A program made the position numbers and the translations under genes. Below, in pieces: positions 1-7,203 of a stretch of DNA of 64,000 nucleotides (within the stretch, counting starts at the first letter, position 1; each line of letters begins with the position of its first letter). Source of the stretch: Streptomyces sp. CB01201 (GTDB taxonomy: Bacteria > Actinomycetota > Actinomycetes > Streptomycetales > Streptomycetaceae). The notes beneath the pieces are model-generated. The model saw only the letters and a list, made by a program, of their open reading frames with translations. It was not told the origin of the DNA and did no database searches. The stretch is from NCBI RefSeq assembly GCF_002803085.1, contig NZ_NNBJ01000003.1:62001-126000 (forward strand), written 5' to 3'.

Positions 1-1089
1 GGTGAGCACGCCGAGCACGTCCTCGGGATCGCCGCCGTCGTACTCGGCGAGCCACAGCAGGGCGTAGGGGCGGAGGCACGTTTCCGTCACGGCGGCGCGC
101 ACCCCGGCCTCGGCGGGCGGCCCCACGACCCGCAGCGCCTCGAAGGCGAGCCCGCGCAGCAGCGCGTCGTCGCCCCGGGCCACGTCGAGGAGCTCGGTGA
201 CGGCGCTGCCGACGGTGCGCGCGGCGGTCCACGCGCGGTACTCGGCGCGGGCCGGGCCGGGGGTGAGCCCCGCGCAGCCGCGCAGCATGTCCTCGGCGGG
301 CTGCTCGATGTTGCCGGCCGGGCTCTGCGCGGCGACGCAGATCTGCTCCAGCTTGACCCAGACCGCCCAGTTGCCCAGCGGGGTCAAGGTGGCCTGGTCC
401 TCGCCGAGGACGAGCGCGCCGACCGCGGCGAGGCCCGCCAGCGCCCAGTCGAGGAGGTGGGGAAGCAGCGGCGGCAGCGAGACGGGGTCGGGCTGGGGCC
501 CGTAGGGCACCTCGCAGCGCTCCTCGCGCAGCTCGGCGACCCGCTGTTCGAGCAGGTCGAGCAGGGCCGGCACGAGGACCGGCCCGTTGGAGAGCTGGAG
601 CAGGGAGAGCACCTGGGGGACGGCCTCGACGACCTCGGCGACCGCGGTGGGGGCGATGTCGGGCGCGGGGTGGACGAGGGACCAGGCGTCGAAGAGGGCG
701 ACCCAGCCGCGCAGGACCGCCGCGTCGTCGCGGTCCCAGGCGCGCAGCCGCCAGCCCGGCCGCACGGTGGCGCCGTGCAGTTCGACGAGCCCCGCGAGCC
801 GGGCCCGGTCCCAGCCGGCCCGCACCTGAGAGGCCGTCAGGCCCAGTGCGGCGGCCGCCCGCTCGGTGACCGGCGCGGGCAGCGGTCCCGGCCGGCCGGG
901 GCCGGGGGCGCCGGCGCGGGCACGCTCGGCGTCGGTCCAGCGGGCGACGCGTACGGCGTCGGCGAGCACCGCCCTGGCCTGGCGGGCCAGTTCGGCCTCG
1001 GCCGGGGTGCCCGCGGGCGGCCGCGGGGCCGGCCGGGTGCGCCGGTCGGTCGCGGCCCTGCGGGCGGCGGCAAGGGGTCGGGCTTGCAT
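1..1089 (-). CDS. Partial hypothetical protein, paralogue of the 485-aa protein at 49450-50907
   Basis: The reading frame is open from an ATG at 1089 to the left edge, giving 363 residues without a stop, so the C-terminus is missing. I do not recognise a named family. It resembles the protein at 49450-50907: both have an Ala/Arg-rich N-terminal helical region (ELARQARAVL...VRVARW against ELARDALSAP...VRLARW), a winged-helix-like LTPLG motif near the middle, and a later helical segment around ELLDVARGDDALLRGL (ELLAAARGDDAGGPLRRL in the paralogue) followed by LLWLAEYDGG / VWLAERG. There is no signal peptide or membrane segment, so it is probably cytoplasmic. Function unknown. The start follows no strong Shine-Dalgarno, so it could lie slightly elsewhere. 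Confidence 0.75.
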   Translation of the reverse strand, partial: MQARPLAAARRAATDRRTRPAPRPPAGTPAEAELARQARAVLADAVRVARWTDAERARAGAPGPGRPGPLPAPVTERAAAALGLTASQVRAGWDRARLAGLVELHGATVRPGWRLRAWDRDDAAVLRGWVALFDAWSLVHPAPDIAPTAVAEVVEAVPQVLSLLQLSNGPVLVPALLDLLEQRVAELREERCEVPYGPQPDPVSLPPLLPHLLDWALAGLAAVGALVLGEDQATLTPLGNWAVWVKLEQICVAAQSPAGNIEQPAEDMLRGCAGLTPGPARAEYRAWTAARTVGSAVTELLDVARGDDALLRGLAFEALRVVGPPAEAGVRAAVTETCLRPYALLWLAEYDGGDPEDVLGVLT

Positions 1090-1441
1090 CGGGTGCGGAG
1101 CGCGGACAAGCCGCAGTCTGGAGTCGCGCGGCAACTTCTCTTCAGGCTTCCGGGACGTCACGCATGCAGTCTTCCCGGTCACTGCCCGAAAGCCCAAACG
1201 GAACCGGCCGTCGAAGACCCGCCAAGGGCGCCGGGGGCGGCCGGGCATCGAGGGACCGCCGCCACGGTGAGCGAGCCCCGGCCCTGCCGCGACGGGCAAC
1301 CGGAATGAGCCGCGACCGGCCGGAACGGACCGCCGGAACCGAGCGGTGGCCGGGAGTCGCCCCGCGCGACCAACACGGCCCGGTGACCGCCCGAACGCGC
1401 AAGCGGAACCAGCCGTGCCGCAGCGCGGGACTGACGGAGTG
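1090..1441. other. Intergenic region without a recognisable gene
   Basis: This 352-base gap lies between two genes on the minus strand. It probably holds the promoter of the left-edge gene and the 3' region of the hydrolase gene. I see no convincing coding sequence, strong hairpin or known motif. Confidence 0.5.
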
Positions 1442-2569
1442 TCACATGAGGGGGGTCAGGAACCGGCGCAGGGTTTCTTCGTATCCGGCCGGGTCCGCGT
1501 TCCACATCGAGCCGTGCGGGGCGCCCGGCACCGGATGCAGGGTGATCAGTTCCGGCCGCCGGTCGGCCAGTTCGCGCGAGGGACCCCAGGGGGCGAGGGT
1601 GTCGTCGGGGCCGTGCAGGAGCAGGGTCGGCACCCGCAGCGCCTTGGGGTCGACGCCTTCCTGGAGCCGGTCGCCGTGGCGGCCGGTGCGGCCCTGGGCC
1701 GCCCGGACCGCGAGCGGCAGCAGCGGACCCGGGGTGCGGCGGGCCGAGGCGAGGGCCTTGAGCGTGAACTCCCAGTCCAGGACCGGCGAGTCGAGCACGA
1801 TTCCGGCGATCCGCTCGCGCAGCGCCGAGTGCGTTGCGGCGTGCAGGGCCATGGTGGCGCCGGTGGACCAGCCGTGCAGGATGACGCGCTGGGCCCCGGA
1901 GCGCAGGGCGTAGCGGATCGCCGCGTCCAGATCGCGCCACTCGGAGTCGCCGAGGTGGCCGAGCCCGTCCGGCGAGCGGGGCGCCCCCTCGTCGCCGCGG
2001 TAGGAGGGGATGAGGACCGGAAGGCGCTGGCCGCGCAGGAACTCCACGATGTTGAGGGGGTGTTCGCGGGTGGTGCCGAGCCCGTGCACGGCGATCACCC
2101 AGGTCGGGCGCTCGCCTGGCACCAACCAGGCGGGCAGCGGCCCGAGTTCGGCCGGGATCTCGACGTCCCGGTGCTCGATGCCGAGGGCGGTGTTCGGAGT
2201 GCCCCGGTGCGTCTGCGGGGTGAGCCGCAGCCGGTCTCCCGGGGTGAGGGCGCCGTGGGTGACCCGTTCCAGGCGGCGCACCACCGTGTCCGCGGTGTGC
2301 GGGGCGCCGTCGAGGACGGGCCCGACCACGGCGTGGACGCCGTCGCCGACGAGCCCGTAGGTGCCGGGGCGCAGCGCGGCGAGCGAGCGGGTCAGGGTGA
2401 CCCGGCCGGGCTCCAGGGCGTGCACGGTCAACGGGGGGTCGGCGGGCAGCGGGCTGCCCGGCGCCGCCTTGAGCGCGGCGTCGCTGGCGATGCGTCCGGC
2501 GACGACCGCTGCCGCCCCGACGCCGAGGAGTGTGGTGACGGCCGCTGCCGTCTTCGTAGCGGGGCGCAC
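1442..2569 (-). CDS. Alpha/beta hydrolase with N-terminal membrane anchor
   Basis: A 375-aa serine hydrolase of the prolyl-oligopeptidase-like alpha/beta fold. The N-terminus has a short positively charged stretch and one hydrophobic segment (about residues 8-25), suggesting a membrane anchor or signal. The oxyanion HG motif occurs in VIAVHGLG. The nucleophile elbow is GWSTG, followed by an Asp in LLHGPDDTLAPW and a His in GAPHGSMW, so Ser-Asp-His is complete. Substrate unknown; an esterase or peptidase role is likely. It starts with GTG and is transcribed away from the class II aldolase gene, 88 bases upstream on the same strand. The family assignment is secure, the substrate is not. Confidence 0.85.
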   Translation of the reverse strand: MRPATKTAAAVTTLLGVGAAAVVAGRIASDAALKAAPGSPLPADPPLTVHALEPGRVTLTRSLAALRPGTYGLVGDGVHAVVGPVLDGAPHTADTVVRRLERVTHGALTPGDRLRLTPQTHRGTPNTALGIEHRDVEIPAELGPLPAWLVPGERPTWVIAVHGLGTTREHPLNIVEFLRGQRLPVLIPSYRGDEGAPRSPDGLGHLGDSEWRDLDAAIRYALRSGAQRVILHGWSTGATMALHAATHSALRERIAGIVLDSPVLDWEFTLKALASARRTPGPLLPLAVRAAQGRTGRHGDRLQEGVDPKALRVPTLLLHGPDDTLAPWGPSRELADRRPELITLHPVPGAPHGSMWNADPAGYEETLRRFLTPLM

Positions 2570-2657
2570 GCGTTCAGTCTCGGGGCGGGGCGGCGGTGAT
2601 GCCAGTGGGCGTGGCCCATCGGTGCGGCGGGCCCCTGGGCGTGCGGCTCCGGGGCCG

Positions 2658-3311
2658 CTAGGGCTGTCCGTAGCCGCGCAGCTTCTCGCCCACCTCGTCG
2701 AGCTGGCCCGGGGTGAGGAGCGAGGGGGTGCGGCCGGGCAGCGCGGCGGCGGTGAGCCAGAGGCGGCACATCCACTCCAGCTGCGCGGTGCGGTCGTAGG
2801 CCTGGGCGAGGGAGGTGCCGTAGGTGACCGTGCCGTGGTTCTGGAGCAGGCATCCGGTGCGGCCCTCCAGGGCGCGCAGCATGTTCGCGGCCAACTCCTC
2901 GCTGCCGTACAGGGCGTACTCGGCGACCCGGACCGGGCCGCCGAGCGCGGCCGCCATGTAGTGGACCAGCGGCAGCTCGGGGACCAGGGTGGAGACGGCG
3001 GTGGCGTGCACGGCGTGGGTGTGGACGACGGCCCGGGCGTCGGTGCCCCGGTACACGGCGAGGTGCATCGGGATCTCGCTGGTGGGCCGCAGCGTGCCGA
3101 GGACCTGGCGGCCTTCGAGGTCGACGGCGACCGTGTCGGCGGGGCCGAGCCGGTCGTAGGGGACGCCGGTCGGGGTGACCAGGATCAGTTCGCCGACCCG
3201 TACCGACACATTGCCCGAGGTGCCGACGACCAGTCCCTCGGCGGCGGTTCGCCTCGCGGTGTCGATCAGTTCGGCCCAAGCCGCGGCCGTCGCCGCCTCG
3301 TCGTCGCTCAT
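2658..3311 (-). CDS. Class II aldolase/adducin family protein (fuculose-phosphate aldolase-like)
   Basis: This 217-aa protein has the length and motifs of zinc-dependent class II aldolases such as L-fuculose-1-phosphate aldolase. Visible landmarks are the phosphate-binding TSGNVSVR loop (about residues 30-37), the PTSEIPMHL segment with the catalytic Glu, the HTHAVHA zinc-binding histidines, and NHGTV with the third zinc histidine. Such enzymes cleave a sugar phosphate into dihydroxyacetone phosphate and an aldehyde; related members act as dehydratases or decarboxylases, so the substrate is open. It lies upstream of the hydrolase gene on the same strand and could be co-transcribed with it. 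The ATG at 3311 gives the standard family N-terminus. Confidence 0.88.
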   Translation of the reverse strand: MSDDEAATAAAWAELIDTARRTAAEGLVVGTSGNVSVRVGELILVTPTGVPYDRLGPADTVAVDLEGRQVLGTLRPTSEIPMHLAVYRGTDARAVVHTHAVHATAVSTLVPELPLVHYMAAALGGPVRVAEYALYGSEELAANMLRALEGRTGCLLQNHGTVTYGTSLAQAYDRTAQLEWMCRLWLTAAALPGRTPSLLTPGQLDEVGEKLRGYGQP

Positions 3312-3416
3312 GCGGGCGATCCTGCCAGCCGAAGGCGCCCGTACGGCGGATCGGGCGGTGATCTTGGACTAGCCTCTGGGTGCTTTGTTCCGTACACCGG
3401 GTTTTCGGGGGAATGC

Positions 3417-4205
3417 ATGACTAGCGGCCGTAATCCACTGCTTCGTCGGGTCCGGTCGCGGGTCGCGCTCGCGGGATCCCTGGCCGCGCTCGTCCTCGGC
3501 TGTGCGGCGCTCGCGGCCCCGCCCGGGGCGGCGGCCGAGACCAGGCCCGCGGGCCACGACGTCTCCTCGCACCAGGGACGCGTCGACTGGACGGCCGCCC
3601 GGAGCCTCGGCGCCTCCTTCGTCTATGTGAAGGCGACCGAGGCGACGACGTACCGCAATCCCTACTTCGGCCAGCAGTACGACGGCGCCCGGAGGGCGGG
3701 CCTGATCCGGGGCGCCTATCACTTCGCGGTTCCCGGCCAATCCTCCGGGCGGGACCAGGCCGACTACTTCGTGAGCAACGGCGGCGGCTGGTCGGGCGAC
3801 GGCTGGACGCTGCCGCCGGCGGTGGACCTGGAGCACAACCCGTACGGCAAGGGCGCCAAGGACACCAAGGACGGCAGCTCCGCCAGGTGCTACGGGCTGA
3901 GCCCGGCCGCGATGACCGAGTGGATCGCCGGGTTCAGCGACGAGGTGCGGCTGCGCACCGGCCGCCGGCCGGTGATCTACACGACCGCGGCCTGGTGGAA
4001 CGACTGCACCGGCCGCAGCCGCGCCTTCGGCCCGACCCACGCCCTGTGGCTGGCCCGGTACGCCACCACGCCGGGCGCGCTGCCCGCGGGCTGGTCGTAC
4101 TGGACCCTCTGGCAGTACGCGAACGGCAGCGGGACCCTGCCGGGTGACCAGAATCTCTTCAATGGGACTTTTGCGCAGTTGAAGCGGTTCGCGGCCGGGC
4201 GCTGA
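3417..4205 (+). CDS. Secreted GH25 lysozyme (muramidase)
   Basis: A 262-aa glycoside hydrolase family 25 enzyme that cleaves the beta-1,4 bond between N-acetylmuramic acid and N-acetylglucosamine in peptidoglycan. Residues 1-41 form a Sec signal peptide (Arg-rich start, hydrophobic core, Ala-x-Ala cleavage region). The mature protein begins with GHDVSSHQGRVDW, carrying Asp48; the catalytic pair Asp137 and Glu139 sits in AVDLEHN. The C-terminal strand YWTLWQYANG is typical of Streptomyces family members. The start is set by the purine-rich GGGGGA a few bases before ATG 3417; an in-frame extension further upstream has no signal-peptide logic. There is no cell-wall binding repeat, so it is a single-domain enzyme. 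Confidence 0.93.
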   Translation: MTSGRNPLLRRVRSRVALAGSLAALVLGCAALAAPPGAAAETRPAGHDVSSHQGRVDWTAARSLGASFVYVKATEATTYRNPYFGQQYDGARRAGLIRGAYHFAVPGQSSGRDQADYFVSNGGGWSGDGWTLPPAVDLEHNPYGKGAKDTKDGSSARCYGLSPAAMTEWIAGFSDEVRLRTGRRPVIYTTAAWWNDCTGRSRAFGPTHALWLARYATTPGALPAGWSYWTLWQYANGSGTLPGDQNLFNGTFAQLKRFAAGR

Positions 4206-4266
4206 ACGGGCCCCGGCCGTCGGCGGGGAGCGAGAAGCGGCCACGGTCACCACTGCGCCCGCCCCA

Positions 4267-4288
4267 GTTCACCTTCCGTTCACTCAGG
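4267..4288 (+). promoter_or_regulatory. PHO box (PhoP operator) upstream of the phosphate transporter
   Basis: Two adjacent 11-base direct repeats, GTTCACCTTCC and GTTCACTCAGG, match the Streptomyces PhoP-binding repeat (consensus begins GTTCACC). A weaker third unit (TTACTTACGTT) follows at 4289-4299. The site lies 48 bases before the pit start codon. PhoR-PhoP control of this transporter is inferred from the motif and agrees with its phosphate function. Confidence 0.75.
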
Positions 4289-4335
4289 TTACTTACGTTC
4301 GTCCCGCCACTGACGTCGAACGATTGCCTGGGTAA

Positions 4336-5607
4336 ATGGAACACATCACGCTGCTGCTCGCGATTGTGGTCGTGACAGCTCTCGTGTTCGATTTCACGAA
4401 CGGTTTCCACGACACCGCCAACGCGATGGCCACCACCATCTCGACCGGCGCCCTGAAGCCCAAGACGGCGGTCGCCATGTCCGCCGCGCTCAACCTGGTC
4501 GGCGCGTTCCTGTCAGTGGAGGTCGCCAAGACGATCTCCGGCGGGATCATCGACGAGAAAGGCATCAGAACCGAGGTCATCTTCGCGGCCCTGGTCGGTG
4601 CCATCCTCTGGAACCTCCTGACCTGGCTGCTCGGACTGCCCTCCAGCTCCTCGCACGCCCTGTTCGGCGGCCTCATCGGCGCCGCGGTCATGTCGGCCGG
4701 CTGGGGCTCGGTCAACGGCTCCACCGTCGTCACCAAGGTGCTGCTCCCCGCCGTCGCTGCCCCGATCGTCGCGGGTGTCGCCGCGATGCTGGCCACCAAG
4801 CTCACGTACCGGATCAACCGGAACACCGACCCGAAGGCCACCGCCAAGGGCTACCGGGCCGGCCAGATCGCCTCGGCCGGGCTCGTCTCGCTCGCCCACG
4901 GCACCAACGACGCCCAGAAGACGATGGGCATCATCACCCTCGCCCTGGTCACCGGCGGTGTGCTGCACCCGGGCGCGAACCCCCCGCTGTGGGTCATCGT
5001 CTCGGCCGGTCTGGCCATCGCGATGGGCACCTACCTCGGCGGCTGGCGCATCATCCGCACCATGGGCAAGGGCCTGACCGAGCTGCGCCCGCCGCAGGGC
5101 TTCGCCGCCCAGACCGGTGCCGCCACCGTCATCCTGGCCTCCTCGCACATCGGCTTCTCGCTCTCCACCACCCAGGTCTGCTCCGGCTCCGTCATGGGCG
5201 CGGGCCTCGGCCGCAAGGGCGGCGTGGTGCGCTGGTCCACCGCGAGCCGCATGGCCGTCGCCTGGGTCCTCACGCTTCCGGCCGCCGGTCTGGTCGGCGC
5301 GGGCGCCGAGTTCCTCACCCAGCAGGGCACTTGGGGCATCGCCGCCGTCGCGATCCTCCTGATCGCCGGCTCGGGCGTCATCTGGAAGCTGTCGCGCCGC
5401 CAGCCGGTCGACCACCACAACGTCACTTCCGACGCGATCGACGAGACTCCCGTGGCCGAGCCCGCCGGTGTCATCACCACCGCGATCGCCGCCGTCACCC
5501 CGCCGCCCACCACCGGCATCGCCGCGGCGGCCGCCGACCTCAAGGCCACGATCCAGTCCCCGGCCCCGGTGGCCCCCGTCGACCCGCCCACCCCGGCGAC
5601 GGTCTGA
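4336..5607 (+). CDS. pit: Low-affinity inorganic phosphate transporter, PiT family
   Basis: A 423-aa integral membrane protein of the PiT family (metal-phosphate:proton symport). The two diagnostic signatures are present: FDFTNGFHDTANAMATT near the N-terminus and AHGTNDAQKTMGI in the second half, each with the conserved Asn-Asp/His-Asp pattern. About ten hydrophobic segments are visible. The C-terminal 80 residues are a cytoplasmic Ala/Pro/Thr-rich tail without recognisable domain. A PHO box upstream suggests phosphate-starvation control by PhoP. The start ATG has only a weak ribosome-binding site but gives the standard family N-terminus. A small membrane protein gene follows after 31 bases, probably in the same operon. 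Confidence 0.93.
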   Translation: MEHITLLLAIVVVTALVFDFTNGFHDTANAMATTISTGALKPKTAVAMSAALNLVGAFLSVEVAKTISGGIIDEKGIRTEVIFAALVGAILWNLLTWLLGLPSSSSHALFGGLIGAAVMSAGWGSVNGSTVVTKVLLPAVAAPIVAGVAAMLATKLTYRINRNTDPKATAKGYRAGQIASAGLVSLAHGTNDAQKTMGIITLALVTGGVLHPGANPPLWVIVSAGLAIAMGTYLGGWRIIRTMGKGLTELRPPQGFAAQTGAATVILASSHIGFSLSTTQVCSGSVMGAGLGRKGGVVRWSTASRMAVAWVLTLPAAGLVGAGAEFLTQQGTWGIAAVAILLIAGSGVIWKLSRRQPVDHHNVTSDAIDETPVAEPAGVITTAIAAVTPPPTTGIAAAAADLKATIQSPAPVAPVDPPTPATV

Positions 5608-5638
5608 CCCCGCGCTCCGGCACAGCTAAGGAATCCTC

Positions 5639-5863
5639 ATGCACATCGACTGGGCAGCTCTCGGCTCCGTCTTCGGCGTCAGCCTCGCGGTGACCGTCGG
5701 CCTGGTGGGCCTGTTCACCCTCGGCATCGTCGGCCTCACCAAGCGGGAGGCCGCGGCCTCCGGCACCGCGGGCAACGTGGCGATGGCCCGCACCGGCGCC
5801 TACGCCTGCTTCGCGCTCTGCGCGGCGGCCGTGGCGTACGGGATCTATCTGATCGTCGCCTGA
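5639..5863 (+). CDS. Small membrane protein downstream of pit
   Basis: A 74-aa protein with two predicted transmembrane helices (about residues 8-33 and 50-73) separated by a short polar loop (TKREAAASGTAG). A purine-rich AAGGAA lies just before the ATG. Its position 31 bases after pit and before the operon terminator suggests co-transcription with the phosphate transporter, as in other Streptomyces as far as I recall. The function is unknown; an accessory or stabilising role for Pit is possible but unproven. Confidence 0.8.
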   Translation: MHIDWAALGSVFGVSLAVTVGLVGLFTLGIVGLTKREAAASGTAGNVAMARTGAYACFALCAAAVAYGIYLIVA

Positions 5864-5925
5864 CGCCCGCGTGCCGCGCCGTGCGCCCCCAGCGCACCGC
5901 GCCGCCCGCCCCGCACGCACCACCC

Positions 5926-5959
5926 GGACCGCCCCGTGGCACCCGCCGCGGGGCGGTCC
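5926..5959 (+). terminator. Hairpin terminator of the pit operon
   Basis: A perfect 11-bp inverted repeat, GGACCGCCCCG at 5926-5936 and its complement at 5949-5959, with a 12-base loop, lies 62 bases after the small membrane gene. It has no U-tract, as is usual for Streptomyces terminators. Confidence 0.65.
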
Positions 5960-6008
5960 CACGTGATGCCGGGCACTCTCACGCACCGCAGGTCAACAGC
6001 AAGTTGAC

Positions 6009-6168
6009 GGGTGTTCTCGCAGCGTGGTGGACTGCACCGGCCAGCTACGGCGGCAGAAGAGGAAGCCGGTGCGAATCCGGCGCGGTCCCGCCACTGTCAC
6101 CGGGGAGCGATCCCCGCGAAGCCAGGAACTCTCACCGCCGGTCACGTCGTACCAGGGCGCGGACACCC
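6009..6168 (+). ncRNA. Cobalamin (B12) riboswitch
   Basis: The leader carries the conserved cobalamin aptamer core: GGAAGCCGGTGCGAATCCGG, then GCGGTCCCGCCACTGT (B12 box), and downstream GAAGCCAGGAACTCT. The closing stem is visible as GGGTGTTC at 6009-6016 pairing with GGACACCC at 6161-6168. The Shine-Dalgarno GAGGA of the first downstream start lies 5-10 bases after the aptamer, consistent with translational control when adenosylcobalamin binds. It precedes cobD and the whole late-cobalamin operon, giving feedback repression. Confidence 0.93.
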
Positions 6169-6187
6169 TGAGTGAGGACACACCGCC

Positions 6188-6244
6188 ATGCGCGCCTGCC
6201 CGTCGAGATCTTCCGGCCCCTTCCGCGACGCCACGGCGCGCTGA
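6188..6244 (+). CDS. Short upstream ORF (18 aa) between riboswitch and cobD
   Basis: An ATG at 6188 opens an 18-codon frame (MRACPSRSSGPFRDATAR) that ends in TGA two bases before the cobD ATG. It has the only good ribosome-binding site in this leader (GTGAGGA, about nine bases upstream); cobD itself lacks one. I infer that ribosomes load here under riboswitch control and then reinitiate at cobD, so the peptide may matter only as a coupling device. It may be non-functional as a protein. Confidence 0.4.
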   Translation: MRACPSRSSGPFRDATAR

Positions 6245-6246
6245 CC

Positions 6247-7203
6247 ATGCGGGCCGATCGCACCTTCGCCTACGGCGCCGCCGCCGGGCTCCTCGGCGAC
6301 CTGCTGCTCGGCGACCCCCGCCGCGGCCATCCGGTCGCCGCCTTCGGCCGGGCCGCCGCCGCCGTCGAACGCGCCCTGTGGCGCGACGACCGCGGCCGGG
6401 GCGCGCTGCACACCCTGGTGTGCGCGGGCGGCGCCGCCGCTGCCGCCGCCCTCGCCTCCCGTGCCGTACGCGGCCGCCCCGCCGCATCCGTCGCGCTGAC
6501 CGCGGCCGCCACCTGGACGGTGATCGGCGGCACCTCGCTCGGCCGTGAGGCGCGCGCCATCGGCGGCGCGTTGGCCGCGGGCGACATCGAGGTGGCCCGG
6601 GAGCGCCTGCCCCATCTGTGCGGACGCGACCCGCAGTCCCTGGACGCCGACGGCGTCGCGCGGGCGGTCGTCGAATCGGTCGCCGAGAACACCTCGGACG
6701 CGGTGGTCGGCGCCCTGGTGTGGGGTGCGCTCGCGGGCGTGCCCGGCCTCGTGGGCTTCCGGGCGGTCAACACCCTGGATGCGATGGTCGGGCACAAGTC
6801 GCCCCGCTACCGCCGCTACGGCTGGGCCTCGGCGCGCCTGGACGATGTGATGGGCTGGCCCGGCGCCCGCCTCACCGCCGTCCTCGCGACGCTGGCGGGC
6901 CCCGATCCCCGGGGTGCGGCACGGGCCTGGCGGGCGGACGCCGTCCGGCACCCGAGCCCCAACGCGGGCCCGGTGGAAGCCGCGTTCGCCGGGGCGCTCG
7001 GGGTACGGCTCGGCGGCACGCTCTCGTACGCGGGGCGCGTCGAGCACCGGCCGGTCCTGAACGCGCCGGGGCGGGCCGTCGACGTCGCGGACATCGAACG
7101 GGCGGTACGGCTCTCGCGCACGGTGGGCTGGCTGACGCTGGCCACCGCCGTGGCGGCGCGGGCCGCTGTGAGGAAGGGACGTACATGGGTGGCGGGCTGC
7201 TGA
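6247..7203 (+). CDS. cobD: Adenosylcobinamide-phosphate synthase (CobD/CbiB)
   Basis: A 318-aa integral membrane enzyme that attaches (R)-1-amino-2-propanol phosphate to adenosylcobyric acid, forming adenosylcobinamide phosphate. Family hallmarks are LLGDPRRGHPVAAFGR near the N-terminus, the VESVAENTSDAVV segment, and NTLDAMVGHKSPRYRRYGW followed by SARLDDV. Several hydrophobic segments support membrane location. ATG 6247 starts two bases after a short upstream ORF and has no clear Shine-Dalgarno, so translation is probably coupled; an in-frame GTG at 6172 would extend it by 25 residues but overlaps the riboswitch exit. Its 3' end overlaps cobQ by 19 bases. First enzyme gene of the riboswitch-controlled operon. 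Confidence 0.92.
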   Translation: MRADRTFAYGAAAGLLGDLLLGDPRRGHPVAAFGRAAAAVERALWRDDRGRGALHTLVCAGGAAAAAALASRAVRGRPAASVALTAAATWTVIGGTSLGREARAIGGALAAGDIEVARERLPHLCGRDPQSLDADGVARAVVESVAENTSDAVVGALVWGALAGVPGLVGFRAVNTLDAMVGHKSPRYRRYGWASARLDDVMGWPGARLTAVLATLAGPDPRGAARAWRADAVRHPSPNAGPVEAAFAGALGVRLGGTLSYAGRVEHRPVLNAPGRAVDVADIERAVRLSRTVGWLTLATAVAARAAVRKGRTWVAGC

